Below, in pieces: positions 35,197-45,716 of a stretch of 64,000 nucleotides of DNA; position 1 is the stretch's first letter; each line of letters opens with the position of its first letter. The DNA is from Rhizobium sp. Pop5 (GTDB lineage: Bacteria > Pseudomonadota > Alphaproteobacteria > Rhizobiales > Rhizobiaceae): positions 1,178,001 to 1,242,000 of the forward strand of contig NZ_CP099399.1 in the NCBI RefSeq assembly GCF_024721175.1. The letters are read 5' to 3'. Below the pieces are notes generated by a model. It did no database searches and was not told the origin of the DNA. It saw only the letters and a list, made by a program, of their open reading frames with translations. The position numbers were made by a program, and so were the translations under genes.

Positions 35197-37278
35197 ATGG
35201 CAAAACTGAAGATTGACGGCAACGAGATCGAAGTTCCGGATCATTTCACGCTATTGCAGGCGTGTGAGGATGCCGGTGCCGAGGTTCCGCGCTTCTGCTT
35301 CCATGAGCGCCTGTCGGTTGCCGGCAATTGCCGCATGTGCCTCGTCGAGGTGAAGGGTGGCCCGCCGAAGCCACAGGCATCCTGCGCCATGAGCGTTCGC
35401 GACATTCGCGGTGGCCCGAACGGCGAACTGCCTGAGGTCTTCACCAACACGCCGATGGTCAAGAAGGCCCGCGAAGGCGTGATGGAATTCCTGCTGATCA
35501 ACCATCCGCTCGATTGCCCGATCTGCGACCAGGGCGGCGAATGCGACCTGCAGGACCAGGCGATGACCTTCGGCATCGATACCTCGCGCTATCAGGAAGA
35601 CAAGCGCGCCGTCGAGGACAAGTATATCGGCCCGCTCGTCAAGACGGTGATGAACCGCTGCATCCATTGCACGCGCTGCGTCCGCTTCACCACCGAAGTC
35701 GCCGGCATTTCCGAACTCGGCCTGATCGGCCGCGGCGAGGATGCCGAGATCACCACCTATCTCGAACAGGCGATGACCTCCGAGCTGCAGGGCAACGTCG
35801 TCGACCTTTGCCCGGTTGGCGCGCTCACCTCCAAGCCCTTCGCCTTCACCGCGCGCCCCTGGGAGCTGAACAAGACCGAATCGATCGACGTCATGGATGC
35901 CGTTGGTTCGGCGATCCGCGTCGATACCCGCGGCCGTGAAGTCATGCGCATCCTGCCGCGCGTCAACGAGGCGATCAACGAGGAGTGGATTTCCGACAAG
36001 AGCCGCTTCATCTGGGACGGCCTGAAGACGCAGCGCCTCGACCGGCCCTACGTCCGCCGCGACGGCCGCCTGCAGCCCGCGACGTGGGCCGAGGCTTTCG
36101 GCGCGATCAAGGCTGCCGTCAGCGCCACCTCGGGCGACAAGATCGGCGCGATCGCGGGCGATCTCGCCTCCGTCGAAGAAATGTATGCGCTCTCCGAGCT
36201 GGTGAAGTCACTCGGATCGGAGAACCTCGACTGTCGCCAGGATGGGACGGCACTCGATCCGTCGCTCGGTCGCGCAAGCTACCTCTTCAACCCGACCATC
36301 GCGGGCATCGACCAGGCCGACGCGTTGCTGATCATTGGCGCCAATCCGCGCTTCGAGGCGGCCATTCTCAACGCCCGCATCCGCAAGCGCTGGCGCCGCG
36401 GCAAGTTCCCGATCGGCGTGATCGGCGAGCCCGGCGAACTGCGCTACAGCTATGATTACCTCGGCGGCGGTCCCGACACGCTGAAGGATCTGGTCGACGG
36501 CACCCACGCCTTTGCTGATGTTCTGAAGAATGCGGCAAAGCCGATGATCATCATCGGTCAGGGCGCGCTGTCGCGCACCGATGGCGCCGGCGTTCTCGCA
36601 AGCGCTGCCAAGCTCGCCGGTTCGGTCGGCGCGGTCGTCGAAGGCTGGAACGGTTTTGCTGTCCTCCACACCGCTGCCTCGCGCGTCGGCGGCCTCGATC
36701 TCGGCTTCGTGCCGGGCACCAAGGGCGTCAATGCCGCCGAGATGCTGACGGCGATGGACGTGCTCTTCCTGCTCGGCGCCGATGAACTCGACTTCACCAC
36801 CAAGAAGGCCAAGTTCACCGTCTATATCGGCTCGCATGGCGACAACGGCGCGCATCATGCCGACGTCATTCTGCCGGCCGCAGCTTACACCGAAAAATCC
36901 GGCACCTGGGTCAACACCGAAGGCCGCGTCCAGATGGGTAACCGCGCAGGCTTTGCGCCGGGCGATGCTCGCGAAGACTGGGCGATCATCCGCGCTCTTT
37001 CCGACGTGCTCGGCAAGAAGCTTCCCTTCGATTCGCTCGGTGAATTGCGCGCGAAGCTCTACGCCGCTTTCCCGCATTTCGCCGCCATCGACGAGATCGC
37101 CGAAACCGATCGCGCCCAAATTGCCGCAGTCGCGAAAAAAGCCGGCAAGATGAACAAGTCAGGGTTTGCGTCGCCGGTGAAAGACTTCTATTTGACGAAC
37201 CCGATAGCGCGTGCCTCGGCTGTCATGGCCGAGTGCTCGGCATTGGCCCGCAACAACTTCAAAGTCGCGGCAGAGTAA
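35197..37278 (+). CDS. nuoG: NADH-quinone oxidoreductase subunit G
   Basis: A 693-residue 75-kDa subunit. The amino-terminal ferredoxin domain has CFHERLSVAGNCRMC. Then come HPLDCPICDQGGECDLQ and CIHCTRCVRF for the N5 and N4 clusters, and a molybdopterin-oxidoreductase-like domain (RDGRLQPATWAEAFGAIKAA) without cofactor. The length fits the alphaproteobacterial and mitochondrial type, not the 900-residue enterobacterial one. A 225-base gap with no supported gene precedes it. Confidence 0.98.
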   Translation: MAKLKIDGNEIEVPDHFTLLQACEDAGAEVPRFCFHERLSVAGNCRMCLVEVKGGPPKPQASCAMSVRDIRGGPNGELPEVFTNTPMVKKAREGVMEFLLINHPLDCPICDQGGECDLQDQAMTFGIDTSRYQEDKRAVEDKYIGPLVKTVMNRCIHCTRCVRFTTEVAGISELGLIGRGEDAEITTYLEQAMTSELQGNVVDLCPVGALTSKPFAFTARPWELNKTESIDVMDAVGSAIRVDTRGREVMRILPRVNEAINEEWISDKSRFIWDGLKTQRLDRPYVRRDGRLQPATWAEAFGAIKAAVSATSGDKIGAIAGDLASVEEMYALSELVKSLGSENLDCRQDGTALDPSLGRASYLFNPTIAGIDQADALLIIGANPRFEAAILNARIRKRWRRGKFPIGVIGEPGELRYSYDYLGGGPDTLKDLVDGTHAFADVLKNAAKPMIIIGQGALSRTDGAGVLASAAKLAGSVGAVVEGWNGFAVLHTAASRVGGLDLGFVPGTKGVNAAEMLTAMDVLFLLGADELDFTTKKAKFTVYIGSHGDNGAHHADVILPAAAYTEKSGTWVNTEGRVQMGNRAGFAPGDAREDWAIIRALSDVLGKKLPFDSLGELRAKLYAAFPHFAAIDEIAETDRAQIAAVAKKAGKMNKSGFASPVKDFYLTNPIARASAVMAECSALARNNFKVAAE

Positions 37279-37290
37279 GGGCAGGGGACT

Positions 37291-38334
37291 ATGGATTCTT
37301 TCTTTTCAACCTATGTCTGGCCGGCGATCATCATGATCGGTCAGTCGCTGCTGCTTCTCGTCTGCCTGCTCGTCTTCATCGCCTACGTGCTGCTCGCCGA
37401 CCGCAAGATCTGGGCGGCTGTGCAGTTGCGCCGCGGCCCGAACGTGGTCGGTCCCTTCGGCCTGTTCCAGTCCTTCGCCGACCTGCTGAAGTTCGTCTTC
37501 AAGGAGCCGATCATTCCGGCCGGTGCCAACAAGGCGGTCTTCCTGCTTGCGCCCCTGGTCACCGTGCTTCTGGCGCTCTCCACCTGGGCGGTCGTGCCGC
37601 TCGCCGACGGATGGGTGATTGCCAACATCAATGTCGGCATTCTCTATATTTTCGCGATCTCCTCGCTGGAGGTCTACGGCATCATCATGGGCGGCTGGGC
37701 TTCGAACTCGAAGTATCCGTTCCTCGGCGCGCTGCGTTCGGCAGCACAGATGGTGTCCTATGAGGTCTCGATCGGCTTCGTCATCGTCACCGTGCTTCTC
37801 TGCGTCGGTTCGCTGAACCTGACCGATATCGTCAATGCCCAGCATACCGGCCTCGGCACCATGCTCGGCCTGCCGGCGTCGTTCCTCGACTGGCATTGGC
37901 TGTCGCTCTTCCCGATGTTCATCGTCTTCTTCATTTCGGCGCTCGCCGAGACGAACCGTCCGCCTTTCGACCTTCCGGAAGCCGAGTCGGAACTCGTTGC
38001 CGGCTTCATGGTCGAATACGGCTCGTCGCCATACATGATGTTCATGCTCGGCGAATATGCGGCCGTCTGCCTGATGTGCGCGCTGACGACGATCCTCTTC
38101 CTTGGCGGCTGGCTGCCCCCGGTTGATATCTGGATCCTCAACTGGGTTCCCGGCATCATCTGGTTCACGTTGAAGGCCTGCCTGGTGTTCTTCATGTTCG
38201 CGATGGTCAAGGCCTTCGTTCCGCGCTACCGCTACGACCAGCTCATGCGTCTCGGCTGGAAGGTCTTCCTGCCGCTGTCGCTCGCCATGGTCATCATCGT
38301 TGCATTCGTGCTGAAACTGATGGGATGGGCTTGA
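37291..38334 (+). CDS. nuoH: NADH-quinone oxidoreductase subunit H
   Basis: A 347-residue membrane subunit with eight predicted helices that forms the lower side of the quinone tunnel. Family blocks: [40 protein letters not shown] with the conserved charged loop, and [20 protein letters not shown]. It has 12 bases to nuoG. Confidence 0.98.
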   Translation: MDSFFSTYVWPAIIMIGQSLLLLVCLLVFIAYVLLADRKIWAAVQLRRGPNVVGPFGLFQSFADLLKFVFKEPIIPAGANKAVFLLAPLVTVLLALSTWAVVPLADGWVIANINVGILYIFAISSLEVYGIIMGGWASNSKYPFLGALRSAAQMVSYEVSIGFVIVTVLLCVGSLNLTDIVNAQHTGLGTMLGLPASFLDWHWLSLFPMFIVFFISALAETNRPPFDLPEAESELVAGFMVEYGSSPYMMFMLGEYAAVCLMCALTTILFLGGWLPPVDIWILNWVPGIIWFTLKACLVFFMFAMVKAFVPRYRYDQLMRLGWKVFLPLSLAMVIIVAFVLKLMGWA

Positions 38335-38374
38335 TGACGTCCGCTCTCGTTTCCGGCAAAATTGGAGGTTGAAG

Positions 38375-38866
38375 ATGGCCAGCTTGTCCAGCTCCATCAA
38401 CTCGCTGTTCCTCAAGGAATTCGTCGGCGCGTTCTTTCTGTCGATGCGCTATTTCTTCCGCCAGAAGGCGACGATCAACTACCCCTTCGAAAAGGGTCCG
38501 GTTTCCCCGCGTTTCCGCGGTGAGCATGCGCTACGCCGTTATCCGAACGGTGAGGAACGTTGCATCGCTTGCAAGCTCTGCGAGGCGATCTGTCCTGCCC
38601 AGGCGATCACCATCGAGGCTGGTCCGCGCCGCAACGACGGCACGCGTCGCACGGTCCGCTACGACATCGACATGGTGAAGTGCATCTATTGCGGCTTCTG
38701 CCAGGAAGCCTGCCCGGTCGACGCCATTGTCGAAGGGCCGAATTTCGAATTTGCGACGGAAACGCGCGAAGAACTGTATTTCGACAAGGCGCGGCTTCTG
38801 GATAACGGAGACCGGTGGGAGCGTGAAATCGCGCGCAACATCGCGATCGATTCTCCGTACCGCTGA
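38375..38866 (+). CDS. nuoI: NADH-quinone oxidoreductase subunit I
   Basis: A 163-residue ferredoxin-like subunit with two [4Fe-4S] motifs, [14 protein letters not shown] and [14 protein letters not shown], for clusters N6a and N6b. The ATG at 38375 is chosen over an in-frame TTG at 38369 because GGAGG lies seven bases before it. It passes electrons from NuoG to NuoB. A 139-base gap to nuoJ holds no gene. Confidence 0.98.
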   Translation: MASLSSSINSLFLKEFVGAFFLSMRYFFRQKATINYPFEKGPVSPRFRGEHALRRYPNGEERCIACKLCEAICPAQAITIEAGPRRNDGTRRTVRYDIDMVKCIYCGFCQEACPVDAIVEGPNFEFATETREELYFDKARLLDNGDRWEREIARNIAIDSPYR

Positions 38867-39005
38867 TCGAGATTTTGAAATGCCGCGGTAGTGCCTAGGC
38901 CATCGCGGTCAATATGCACAGGAGCTTTGCCGGTTAGCGCCGTGGAAAGCTCCATCGGGCAGGGAAACTCCCGGCTGCCCGGGGGAAGATGAAAAAGGCA
39001 CCAAC

Positions 39006-39620
39006 ATGGGTCTGCAGGCTCTATTTTTCTATCTTTTCGCCTTTGTCGCGGTGGCGTCGGCGTTCATGGTCATCTGGGCGAAGAACCCGGTTCACTCGGT
39101 TCTGTTCCTGATCCTGGTGTTCTTCAATGCCGCCGGTCTCTTCCTGCTGCTCGACGCCGAATTCCTGGCGATGATCCTGCTTGTCGTCTATGTCGGCGCG
39201 GTTGCGGTTCTCTTCCTCTTCGTGGTGATGATGCTCGACATCGACTTCACCGAGCTTCGCGCTGGTGTTCTCGAATATGCGCCGATCGGTGGTCTGATCG
39301 GGGTCATCCTTGCAGCCGAGCTGATCGTCGTTATCGGCGGCAGCGTGATCTCGCCTGAGATCGCCAAGACGGTCGCCATGCCGATCCCGGCGCTCAGCGA
39401 GCGCACCAATACGGCCGCTCTCGGCGACGTTCTCTACACCAACTACGTCTACTTCTTCCAGATCGCCGGCCTGGTGCTGCTGGTGGCGATGATCGGCGCG
39501 ATCGTTCTGACGCTGAGGCATCGCACCAACATCAAGCGGCAAAATATTTCCAGGCAGGTTGCCCGCACGCCCGCCACCGCCGTCGAGGTGGTGTCGGTCA
39601 AGCCCGGGCAGGGCGTCTAA
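39006..39620 (+). CDS. nuoJ: NADH-quinone oxidoreductase subunit J
   Basis: A 204-residue membrane subunit with five predicted helices ([19 protein letters not shown], then [20 protein letters not shown] and [19 protein letters not shown]). It sits beside NuoK and takes part in coupling quinone reduction to proton pumping. The carboxy-terminal tail after RHRTNIKRQ is basic and probably cytoplasmic. Confidence 0.97.
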   Translation: MGLQALFFYLFAFVAVASAFMVIWAKNPVHSVLFLILVFFNAAGLFLLLDAEFLAMILLVVYVGAVAVLFLFVVMMLDIDFTELRAGVLEYAPIGGLIGVILAAELIVVIGGSVISPEIAKTVAMPIPALSERTNTAALGDVLYTNYVYFFQIAGLVLLVAMIGAIVLTLRHRTNIKRQNISRQVARTPATAVEVVSVKPGQGV

Positions 39621-39643
39621 AGGCAGGTCAAGGAACAAAGAAC

Positions 39644-39952
39644 ATGGTCATCGGACTTTCCCACTACCTGACGGTCAGCGCCATTCTCTTCACGCTCGGT
39701 GTCTTCGGCATCTTCCTCAATCGGAAGAACGTCATCGTCATCCTGATGTCGGTCGAACTGATCCTGCTTGCCGTCAACATCAACATGGTCGCCTTCTCCT
39801 CCTTCCTGAACGACATCGTCGGCCAGGTCTTCGCGCTGTTCATCCTGACGGTCGCGGCCGCCGAGGCGGCGATCGGTCTTGCAATTCTCGTTGTCTTCTA
39901 CCGCAACCGCGGCTCGATCGCGGTCGAAGACGTCAATATGATGAAGGGCTGA
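39644..39952 (+). CDS. nuoK: NADH-quinone oxidoreductase subunit K
   Basis: A 102-residue, three-helix membrane subunit related to MrpC. The conserved membrane glutamates appear in [16 protein letters not shown] and in [20 protein letters not shown]. It belongs to the proton channel. AAGGAAC precedes the ATG. It lies seven bases before nuoL. Confidence 0.97.
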   Translation: MVIGLSHYLTVSAILFTLGVFGIFLNRKNVIVILMSVELILLAVNINMVAFSSFLNDIVGQVFALFILTVAAAEAAIGLAILVVFYRNRGSIAVEDVNMMKG

Positions 39953-39959
39953 GTGGCTC

Positions 39960-41960
39960 ATGTTCCTCTATAAGGCTATCGTCTTTCTTCCCTTGATCGG
40001 CGCGATCATCGCCGGCCTTTTCGGCCGCGCGATCGGCGCCAAGGCTTCGGAATATGTCACCAGCGGCCTGATGATCATCGCGGCCGTCCTGTCCTGGTTC
40101 GTCTTCTTCACCGTCGGCATGGGCCATGCCGAAGGCGGCCCGATCAAGGTCGAGGTGCTGCGGTGGATCCAGTCCGGCGGTATCGACGCGTCCTGGTCGC
40201 TGCGCGTGGACACGCTGACGTCGGTTATGCTGATCGTCGTCAATACGGTCTCGACGCTGGTGCATGTCTATTCGATCGGCTACATGCACACCGATCCGCA
40301 CCGCCCGCGTTTCTTCGCCTATCTCTCGCTGTTCACCTTCGCCATGCTGATGCTGGTGACCTCGGACAATCTTGCCCAGATGTTCTTCGGCTGGGAAGGC
40401 GTCGGTCTCGCCTCCTATCTCTTGATCGGCTTCTGGTTCAAGAAGCCATCGGCGACGGCAGCGGCGATGAAGGCTTTCATCGTCAACCGCGTCGGCGACT
40501 TCGGTTTCGTACTCGGCATTGCCGGCGTCTTCGTGCTGTTCGGCTCGATCAATCTCGACACGATCTTCGCCAATGCTTCGAACTTCGCCCCGCATGAAGG
40601 CGGCGGCGAGGCGGGCGAGGTGATCCTCAACCTCTTCGGCATGCAGCTCGACAAGGCGCATGCGCTGACCGGCATCTGCCTGCTGCTCTTCATGGGCGCG
40701 ATGGGCAAGTCAGCGCAGTTCCTGCTGCACACCTGGCTGCCGGACGCCATGGAAGGCCCGACCCCAGTCTCGGCCCTCATCCATGCCGCCACCATGGTCA
40801 CCGCCGGCGTCTTCCTCGTCGCCCGCATGTCGCCGCTGTTCGAATTGTCGCCGGATGCGCTCGTCGTCGTCACCGTGATTGGCGCGATCACCGCCTTCTT
40901 CGCGGCGACCGTCGGCCTGGTGCAGAACGACATCAAGCGCGTCATCGCCTATTCCACCTGCTCGCAGCTCGGCTACATGTTCGTGGCGCTCGGGGTAGGG
41001 GCCTACGGCGCGGCGATCTTCCATCTCTTCACGCATGCCTTTTTCAAGGCGCTGCTCTTCCTTTGCGCCGGCTCGGTCATCCATGCCGTCGATGGTGAGC
41101 AGGACATGCGCTACATGGGTGGCCTGCGGCCGCACATCAAGATGACGTTCTGGATGATGATCATCGGCACGCTGGCGATCACCGGCGTCGGCATTCCCTT
41201 TACGCCGATCGGTTTTGCCGGCTTCTTCTCAAAGGACGTGATCATCGAGGCGACCTATGCTTCGCATTCGCCGGTCTCGGGCTTCGCGTTCGCGCTGCTC
41301 GTCATCGCGGCTCTCTTCACGAGCTTCTATTCCTGGCGCCTGATCTTCATGACCTTCTTCGGCAAGCCGCGCGCTTCGCACGAGGTCATGCATCACGTCC
41401 ACGAATCGCCGCAGGTCATGCTGGTGCCGCTCTATCTCCTCGCAATCGGCGCGGTATTTGCGGGCTTCCTCTTCGAGGGCCGGTTCTACGGTGAGGAGTA
41501 TGCCGAATTCTGGAAGGGCGCGCTCTTCACCGGCGCCGAGAACGAACTCGTCGAACAGTTCCACCACGTGCCGGCGCTCGTGGGCTTGAGCCCTTTCATT
41601 GCCATGGTGCTCGGCTTCGTCACCGCCTGGTACATGTATATCCGCTCGCCGCAGACGCCGCGCATCCTCGCCAAGCAGCATCGCGTGCTCTACCATTTCC
41701 TGTTGAACAAGTGGTACTTCGACGAGCTCTACGACTTCCTCTTCGTCCGCACGGCAAGAGCCCTCGGCCGCTTCTTGTGGAAGAAGGGTGATGTCGGTGT
41801 CATCGATACCTACGGCCCGAACGGCGTCGCCGCTCGTGTCGTCGCCGTCACCGATCGCGTGGTCCGCCTGCAGACCGGTTACCTCTATCACTATGCCTTC
41901 GCGATGCTGATCGGCATTGCGGCGCTCGTTACCTGGATGATGCTCGGGAGTTCCTTCTGA
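39960..41960 (+). CDS. nuoL: NADH-quinone oxidoreductase subunit L
   Basis: A 666-residue antiporter-like subunit with about 16 helices and the long lateral helix near the carboxy end. The proton path is marked by [18 protein letters not shown] (glutamate) and by lysines in [20 protein letters not shown]. It is the most distal pump module. Its TGA overlaps the nuoM start. Confidence 0.98.
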   Translation: MFLYKAIVFLPLIGAIIAGLFGRAIGAKASEYVTSGLMIIAAVLSWFVFFTVGMGHAEGGPIKVEVLRWIQSGGIDASWSLRVDTLTSVMLIVVNTVSTLVHVYSIGYMHTDPHRPRFFAYLSLFTFAMLMLVTSDNLAQMFFGWEGVGLASYLLIGFWFKKPSATAAAMKAFIVNRVGDFGFVLGIAGVFVLFGSINLDTIFANASNFAPHEGGGEAGEVILNLFGMQLDKAHALTGICLLLFMGAMGKSAQFLLHTWLPDAMEGPTPVSALIHAATMVTAGVFLVARMSPLFELSPDALVVVTVIGAITAFFAATVGLVQNDIKRVIAYSTCSQLGYMFVALGVGAYGAAIFHLFTHAFFKALLFLCAGSVIHAVDGEQDMRYMGGLRPHIKMTFWMMIIGTLAITGVGIPFTPIGFAGFFSKDVIIEATYASHSPVSGFAFALLVIAALFTSFYSWRLIFMTFFGKPRASHEVMHHVHESPQVMLVPLYLLAIGAVFAGFLFEGRFYGEEYAEFWKGALFTGAENELVEQFHHVPALVGLSPFIAMVLGFVTAWYMYIRSPQTPRILAKQHRVLYHFLLNKWYFDELYDFLFVRTARALGRFLWKKGDVGVIDTYGPNGVAARVVAVTDRVVRLQTGYLYHYAFAMLIGIAALVTWMMLGSSF

Positions 41961-43471
41961 TGACCGATTGGCCTATTCTTTCAACGGTCACTTTCCTGCC
42001 GCTGGTCGGCGTCGTGCTCCTGTTGCTGATGAACGGCGAGAGTGAAGCCGGCCGGAAGAACGTGCTGTGGATCTCCCTAATCACCACGGTCTTCACCTTT
42101 GTCGTCTCGCTCTTCATCTGGACCGGCTTCGACAATGCCAACCCAGGCTTTCAGATGCTCGAGAAGCATGATTGGCTCGGCACCGGCATCGGTTATCATG
42201 TCGGCGTCGACGGCATCTCCATGCTGTTTATCATCCTGTCGACCTTCCTCATGCCCTTCTGCGTCCTGGCGAGCTGGCTCTCGATCGAGAAGCGCCTGAA
42301 GGAATACATGATCGCCTTCCTCATCCTCGAAACGATGATGGTCGGCGTCTTCGTCTCGCTCGATATCGTGCTCTTCTACGTCTTCTTCGAGGCGGGCCTC
42401 ATTCCGATGTTCCTGATCATCGGCGTCTGGGGCGGCAAGGACCGTGTCTACGCGAGCTATAAGTTTTTCCTCTACACGCTGCTCGGCTCGGTGCTGATGC
42501 TGCTCGCCATCATGGCGATGTATTGGCAGGCCGGCACGACCGACATCACCGCGCTGCTCGCCTACAAATTCCCGCCGGCGCTGCAGACCTGGCTATGGCT
42601 TGCCTTCTTCGCCTCCTTCGCGGTGAAGATGCCGATGTGGCCGGTCCATACCTGGCTTCCGGACGCGCACGTTCAGGCGCCGACGGCAGGCTCGGTGATC
42701 CTGGCCGGCGTGCTCCTGAAGCTCGGCGGTTACGGCCTCATCCGCTTCTCGCTCGGCATGTTCCCAGTCGCCTCCGACTATTTCGCGCCGCTCGTCTTCG
42801 CCATGTCGGTGATCGCCATCATCTACACCTCTCTGGTGGCGATGATGCAGGACGACATCAAGAAGCTGATTGCCTATTCCTCCGTCGCCCACATGGGCTA
42901 CGTGACCATGGGCATCTTCGCGGCCAATGTGCAGGGCGTTCAGGGCTCGATCTTCCAGATGCTCTCGCACGGCATCGTCTCCGGCGCACTCTTCCTCTGC
43001 GTCGGCGTTGTCTACGACCGCACCCATACCCGCGAGATCAACGCCTATGGCGGCCTCGTCAACAACATGCCGAAATATGCCGTGGCGATGATGGTCTTCA
43101 CCATGGCCAATGTCGGCCTTCCCGGCACGTCGGGCTTCGTCGGCGAATTCCTGACGCTGATCGGCGTCTTCCGGGTCAATACCTGGGTCGCGCTCTTTGC
43201 CGCCACCGGCGTCATCCTCTCGGCCGCCTACGCGCTCTGGCTCTATCGCCGCGTAATCTTCGGCGCGCTCGAGAAGGAAAAGCTGAAGGCATTGCTCGAT
43301 CTTTCGCCTCGCGAGCAGCTGATCCTCTATCCGCTGGTCGCGCTGACCATCCTCTTCGGCGTTTACCCGGCTCCGGTCTTCGATGCGACAGCCGCCTCGG
43401 TGGATCTGCTTGTTAACAACTACACGGCCGCCGTGCACGCAGCGCAGAATGTTGCGCTGTCTATGAATTGA
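41960..43471 (+). CDS. nuoM: NADH-quinone oxidoreductase subunit M
   Basis: A 503-residue antiporter-like subunit with about 14 helices. Key residues lie in [20 protein letters not shown] (glutamate), [20 protein letters not shown] (lysine) and [20 protein letters not shown]. It pumps protons in the membrane arm. It overlaps nuoL by one base. Confidence 0.98.
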   Translation: MTDWPILSTVTFLPLVGVVLLLLMNGESEAGRKNVLWISLITTVFTFVVSLFIWTGFDNANPGFQMLEKHDWLGTGIGYHVGVDGISMLFIILSTFLMPFCVLASWLSIEKRLKEYMIAFLILETMMVGVFVSLDIVLFYVFFEAGLIPMFLIIGVWGGKDRVYASYKFFLYTLLGSVLMLLAIMAMYWQAGTTDITALLAYKFPPALQTWLWLAFFASFAVKMPMWPVHTWLPDAHVQAPTAGSVILAGVLLKLGGYGLIRFSLGMFPVASDYFAPLVFAMSVIAIIYTSLVAMMQDDIKKLIAYSSVAHMGYVTMGIFAANVQGVQGSIFQMLSHGIVSGALFLCVGVVYDRTHTREINAYGGLVNNMPKYAVAMMVFTMANVGLPGTSGFVGEFLTLIGVFRVNTWVALFAATGVILSAAYALWLYRRVIFGALEKEKLKALLDLSPREQLILYPLVALTILFGVYPAPVFDATAASVDLLVNNYTAAVHAAQNVALSMN

Positions 43472-43489
43472 TGACGGGACTTATCGGAC

Positions 43490-44935
43490 ATGACCGCTGA
43501 AACAATCCTCCTCAGTCTGCATCTTTCCGTGCCGGAGCTCATCCTCGCGGTCGGCGCCCTTGTCCTGTTGATGGTCGGCGTCTTCTCGGGCGAGCGGTCA
43601 GGCCCCGTCGTCACCGGCCTTGCCATGATCCTGCTCCTGGCTTCGGGCCTGTGGCTGCTTTTCGTGCCCGCGGAAGGCCTTGCCTTCGGCGGCGTCTACA
43701 TGGCCGATGGCTTCTCGCGCTTCATGAAGCTGGTCGCGCTCATCGGCTCGCTGGTCGCCCTGTTCATGTCGCTCGGCCACGGCCGGGAAAACCAGCTCGA
43801 CAAGTTCGAATTCCCGGTTCTCCTGGTGCTCGCGACTCTCGGCATCCTGCTGATGATCTCGGCCAACGATCTGATCTCGCTCTACCTTGCGCTTGAACTG
43901 CAGTCGCTGGCGCTTTATGTCGTAGCTGCAATCAACCGCGACAGCCTGAAGTCGACCGAAGCCGGCCTGAAATATTTTGTTCTCGGCGCGTTGTCTTCCG
44001 GCATGCTGCTTTACGGCATGTCGCTGGTCTACGGCTTCACCGGCCACACGCATTTTTCCGAGATCGCCCAGGCGCTGACCGTCGAAGGCGCACGTTCGCT
44101 CGGCCTCGTCTTCGGCTTGGTCTTCATCCTCGCCGGCATCGCCTTCAAGATCTCGGCCGTTCCCTTCCACATGTGGACGCCGGATGTTTATGAAGGTGCG
44201 CCGACGCCGGTCACCGCCTTCCTTGCCGCAGCGCCCAAGGTTGCCGCCATGGCGATGATGACCCGCATCGTCATCACCGCCTTCCAGCCGGTTCTGGCGG
44301 ACTGGCAGCAGGTTGTCGTCTTCATCTCGATCGCCTCGATGCTGCTCGGTTCGTTTGCCGCGATCGGCCAGAAGAACATCAAGCGACTGATGGCCTATTC
44401 CTCGATCGGCCATATGGGCTATGCGCTTGTCGGTCTTGCCGCCGGCAACCAGACCGGTGTCTCCGGTGTCATGCTTTACATGGTCATCTACATGGTCATG
44501 ACGCTTGGCAGCTTTGCGATCATCATGTCGATGCGCCGCAAGGACGGCACCGTCGTCGAGGAGGTCAACGATCTCGCCGGCCTGTCCACCACGAACCCGT
44601 TCATGGCTGTGGTGCTGACGGCGCTGATGTTCTCGCTTGCCGGCATCCCGCCGCTTGCCGGCTTCTTCGCCAAGTACTTCGTCTTCGTCGCCGCCATAGA
44701 AGCCAAGCTCTATGCGCTCGCCATCATCGGCGTTCTCGCCTCGGTCGTCGGCGCTTATTACTATCTGCGCGTCATCAAGCTGATGTGGTTCGATGAGGCG
44801 ACCGGTGAATTCGCCCGGGTCTCCGGCGCGCTACGCCTGGTCTTCGGCCTTTCCGGCCTCTTCGTCACTGCCTATGTCCTGATCGGCGGTCCGATCGGCG
44901 GCGCGGCAGAGCTTGCTGCAGCGACGCTCTTTTAA
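43490..44935 (+). CDS. nuoN: NADH-quinone oxidoreductase subunit N
   Basis: A 481-residue antiporter-like subunit, the third pump module. Conserved segments include [18 protein letters not shown] (glutamate), [20 protein letters not shown] (lysine) and [20 protein letters not shown]. It ends the core nuo operon. Its TAA overlaps the birA ATG by one base, so birA is probably translated from the same message. Confidence 0.98.
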   Translation: MTAETILLSLHLSVPELILAVGALVLLMVGVFSGERSGPVVTGLAMILLLASGLWLLFVPAEGLAFGGVYMADGFSRFMKLVALIGSLVALFMSLGHGRENQLDKFEFPVLLVLATLGILLMISANDLISLYLALELQSLALYVVAAINRDSLKSTEAGLKYFVLGALSSGMLLYGMSLVYGFTGHTHFSEIAQALTVEGARSLGLVFGLVFILAGIAFKISAVPFHMWTPDVYEGAPTPVTAFLAAAPKVAAMAMMTRIVITAFQPVLADWQQVVVFISIASMLLGSFAAIGQKNIKRLMAYSSIGHMGYALVGLAAGNQTGVSGVMLYMVIYMVMTLGSFAIIMSMRRKDGTVVEEVNDLAGLSTTNPFMAVVLTALMFSLAGIPPLAGFFAKYFVFVAAIEAKLYALAIIGVLASVVGAYYYLRVIKLMWFDEATGEFARVSGALRLVFGLSGLFVTAYVLIGGPIGGAAELAAATLF

Positions 44936-45699
44936 TGGCTTCCGACGGACGGCGCCGGATATCGCTCGGCGATTTCAGGCACGAGGCTCTGTCGGAAACA
45001 TCGTCCACCAACAGCGAATGCCTCGCCCGCGCTCGGGCGGGGGATAGCGGCAACCTCTGGGTGACCGCCGAAAGACAGACCGGCGGTCGCGGCCGCCGGG
45101 GCAGGCTCTGGGTTTCCGAACCCGGCAATCTCTACGCCTCTCTTCTCCTGATTGATCCGGCGCCGATGGAGCGCCTCGGCTCGCTGCCGCTGGCGGTCGC
45201 CGTCGCCGTGCACCAGGCGATCAGCAGGGTGCTGCCGCCGGGCGCCGAGCCGCTCGAGGTCAAGTGGCCCAATGATATTCTTATCGGCCGAAAGAAGACC
45301 TGCGGCATTCTCGTTGAAGGCGAAGGGATGCCGGACGGGCGCTACGCGCTGATCGTCGGCATCGGTGTCAATGTCTCGGTGATGCCCGACAATCCGCTTT
45401 ATCCCGCTACTTGCCTGCGTCAGCAGGGGGGAACAGCCTCGCCAGAGGAACTCTTCGCGCATCTCTTTGCCGCAATGGCCGATGTGCTCGACATATGGGA
45501 TCAGGGCCGCGGTGTCAGCGAGATCACCGCGCGGTGGCGCGCGATCGCTTGCGGCATCGGCGAAAAGATCACCGTCAATTTACCGGACCGCTCGATTTCC
45601 GGACAATTCGCCGGGATTGATGATAATGGCTTGTTGATGCTCGATACCGGCGCTGGCAGGATGATGTCCATTGCTGCCGGCGATGTGTTTTTTGGATAG
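44935..45699 (+). CDS. birA: Biotin--[acetyl-CoA-carboxylase] ligase
   Basis: A 254-residue ligase that attaches biotin to the biotin carboxyl carrier protein. The biotinyl-AMP loop reads QTGGRGRRGRLWVSEPGNLY. Further blocks are VKWPNDILIGRKKTCGILVE and IVGIGVNVSV. The amino-terminal helix-turn-helix of the enterobacterial repressor form is absent, so it should only be an enzyme. It is coupled to nuoN by overlap, an unusual partner for complex I but the standard order in rhizobia. Confidence 0.95.
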   Translation: MASDGRRRISLGDFRHEALSETSSTNSECLARARAGDSGNLWVTAERQTGGRGRRGRLWVSEPGNLYASLLLIDPAPMERLGSLPLAVAVAVHQAISRVLPPGAEPLEVKWPNDILIGRKKTCGILVEGEGMPDGRYALIVGIGVNVSVMPDNPLYPATCLRQQGGTASPEELFAHLFAAMADVLDIWDQGRGVSEITARWRAIACGIGEKITVNLPDRSISGQFAGIDDNGLLMLDTGAGRMMSIAAGDVFFG

Positions 45700-45716
45700 C
45701 GGAAAAAACGAAAATT

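Noticed and set aside
38509..38565. GAAC-GGTGAG-GAAC in nuoI as a third LexA box
   Set aside because: The spacer is six bases, not seven, and it lies inside the coding region.
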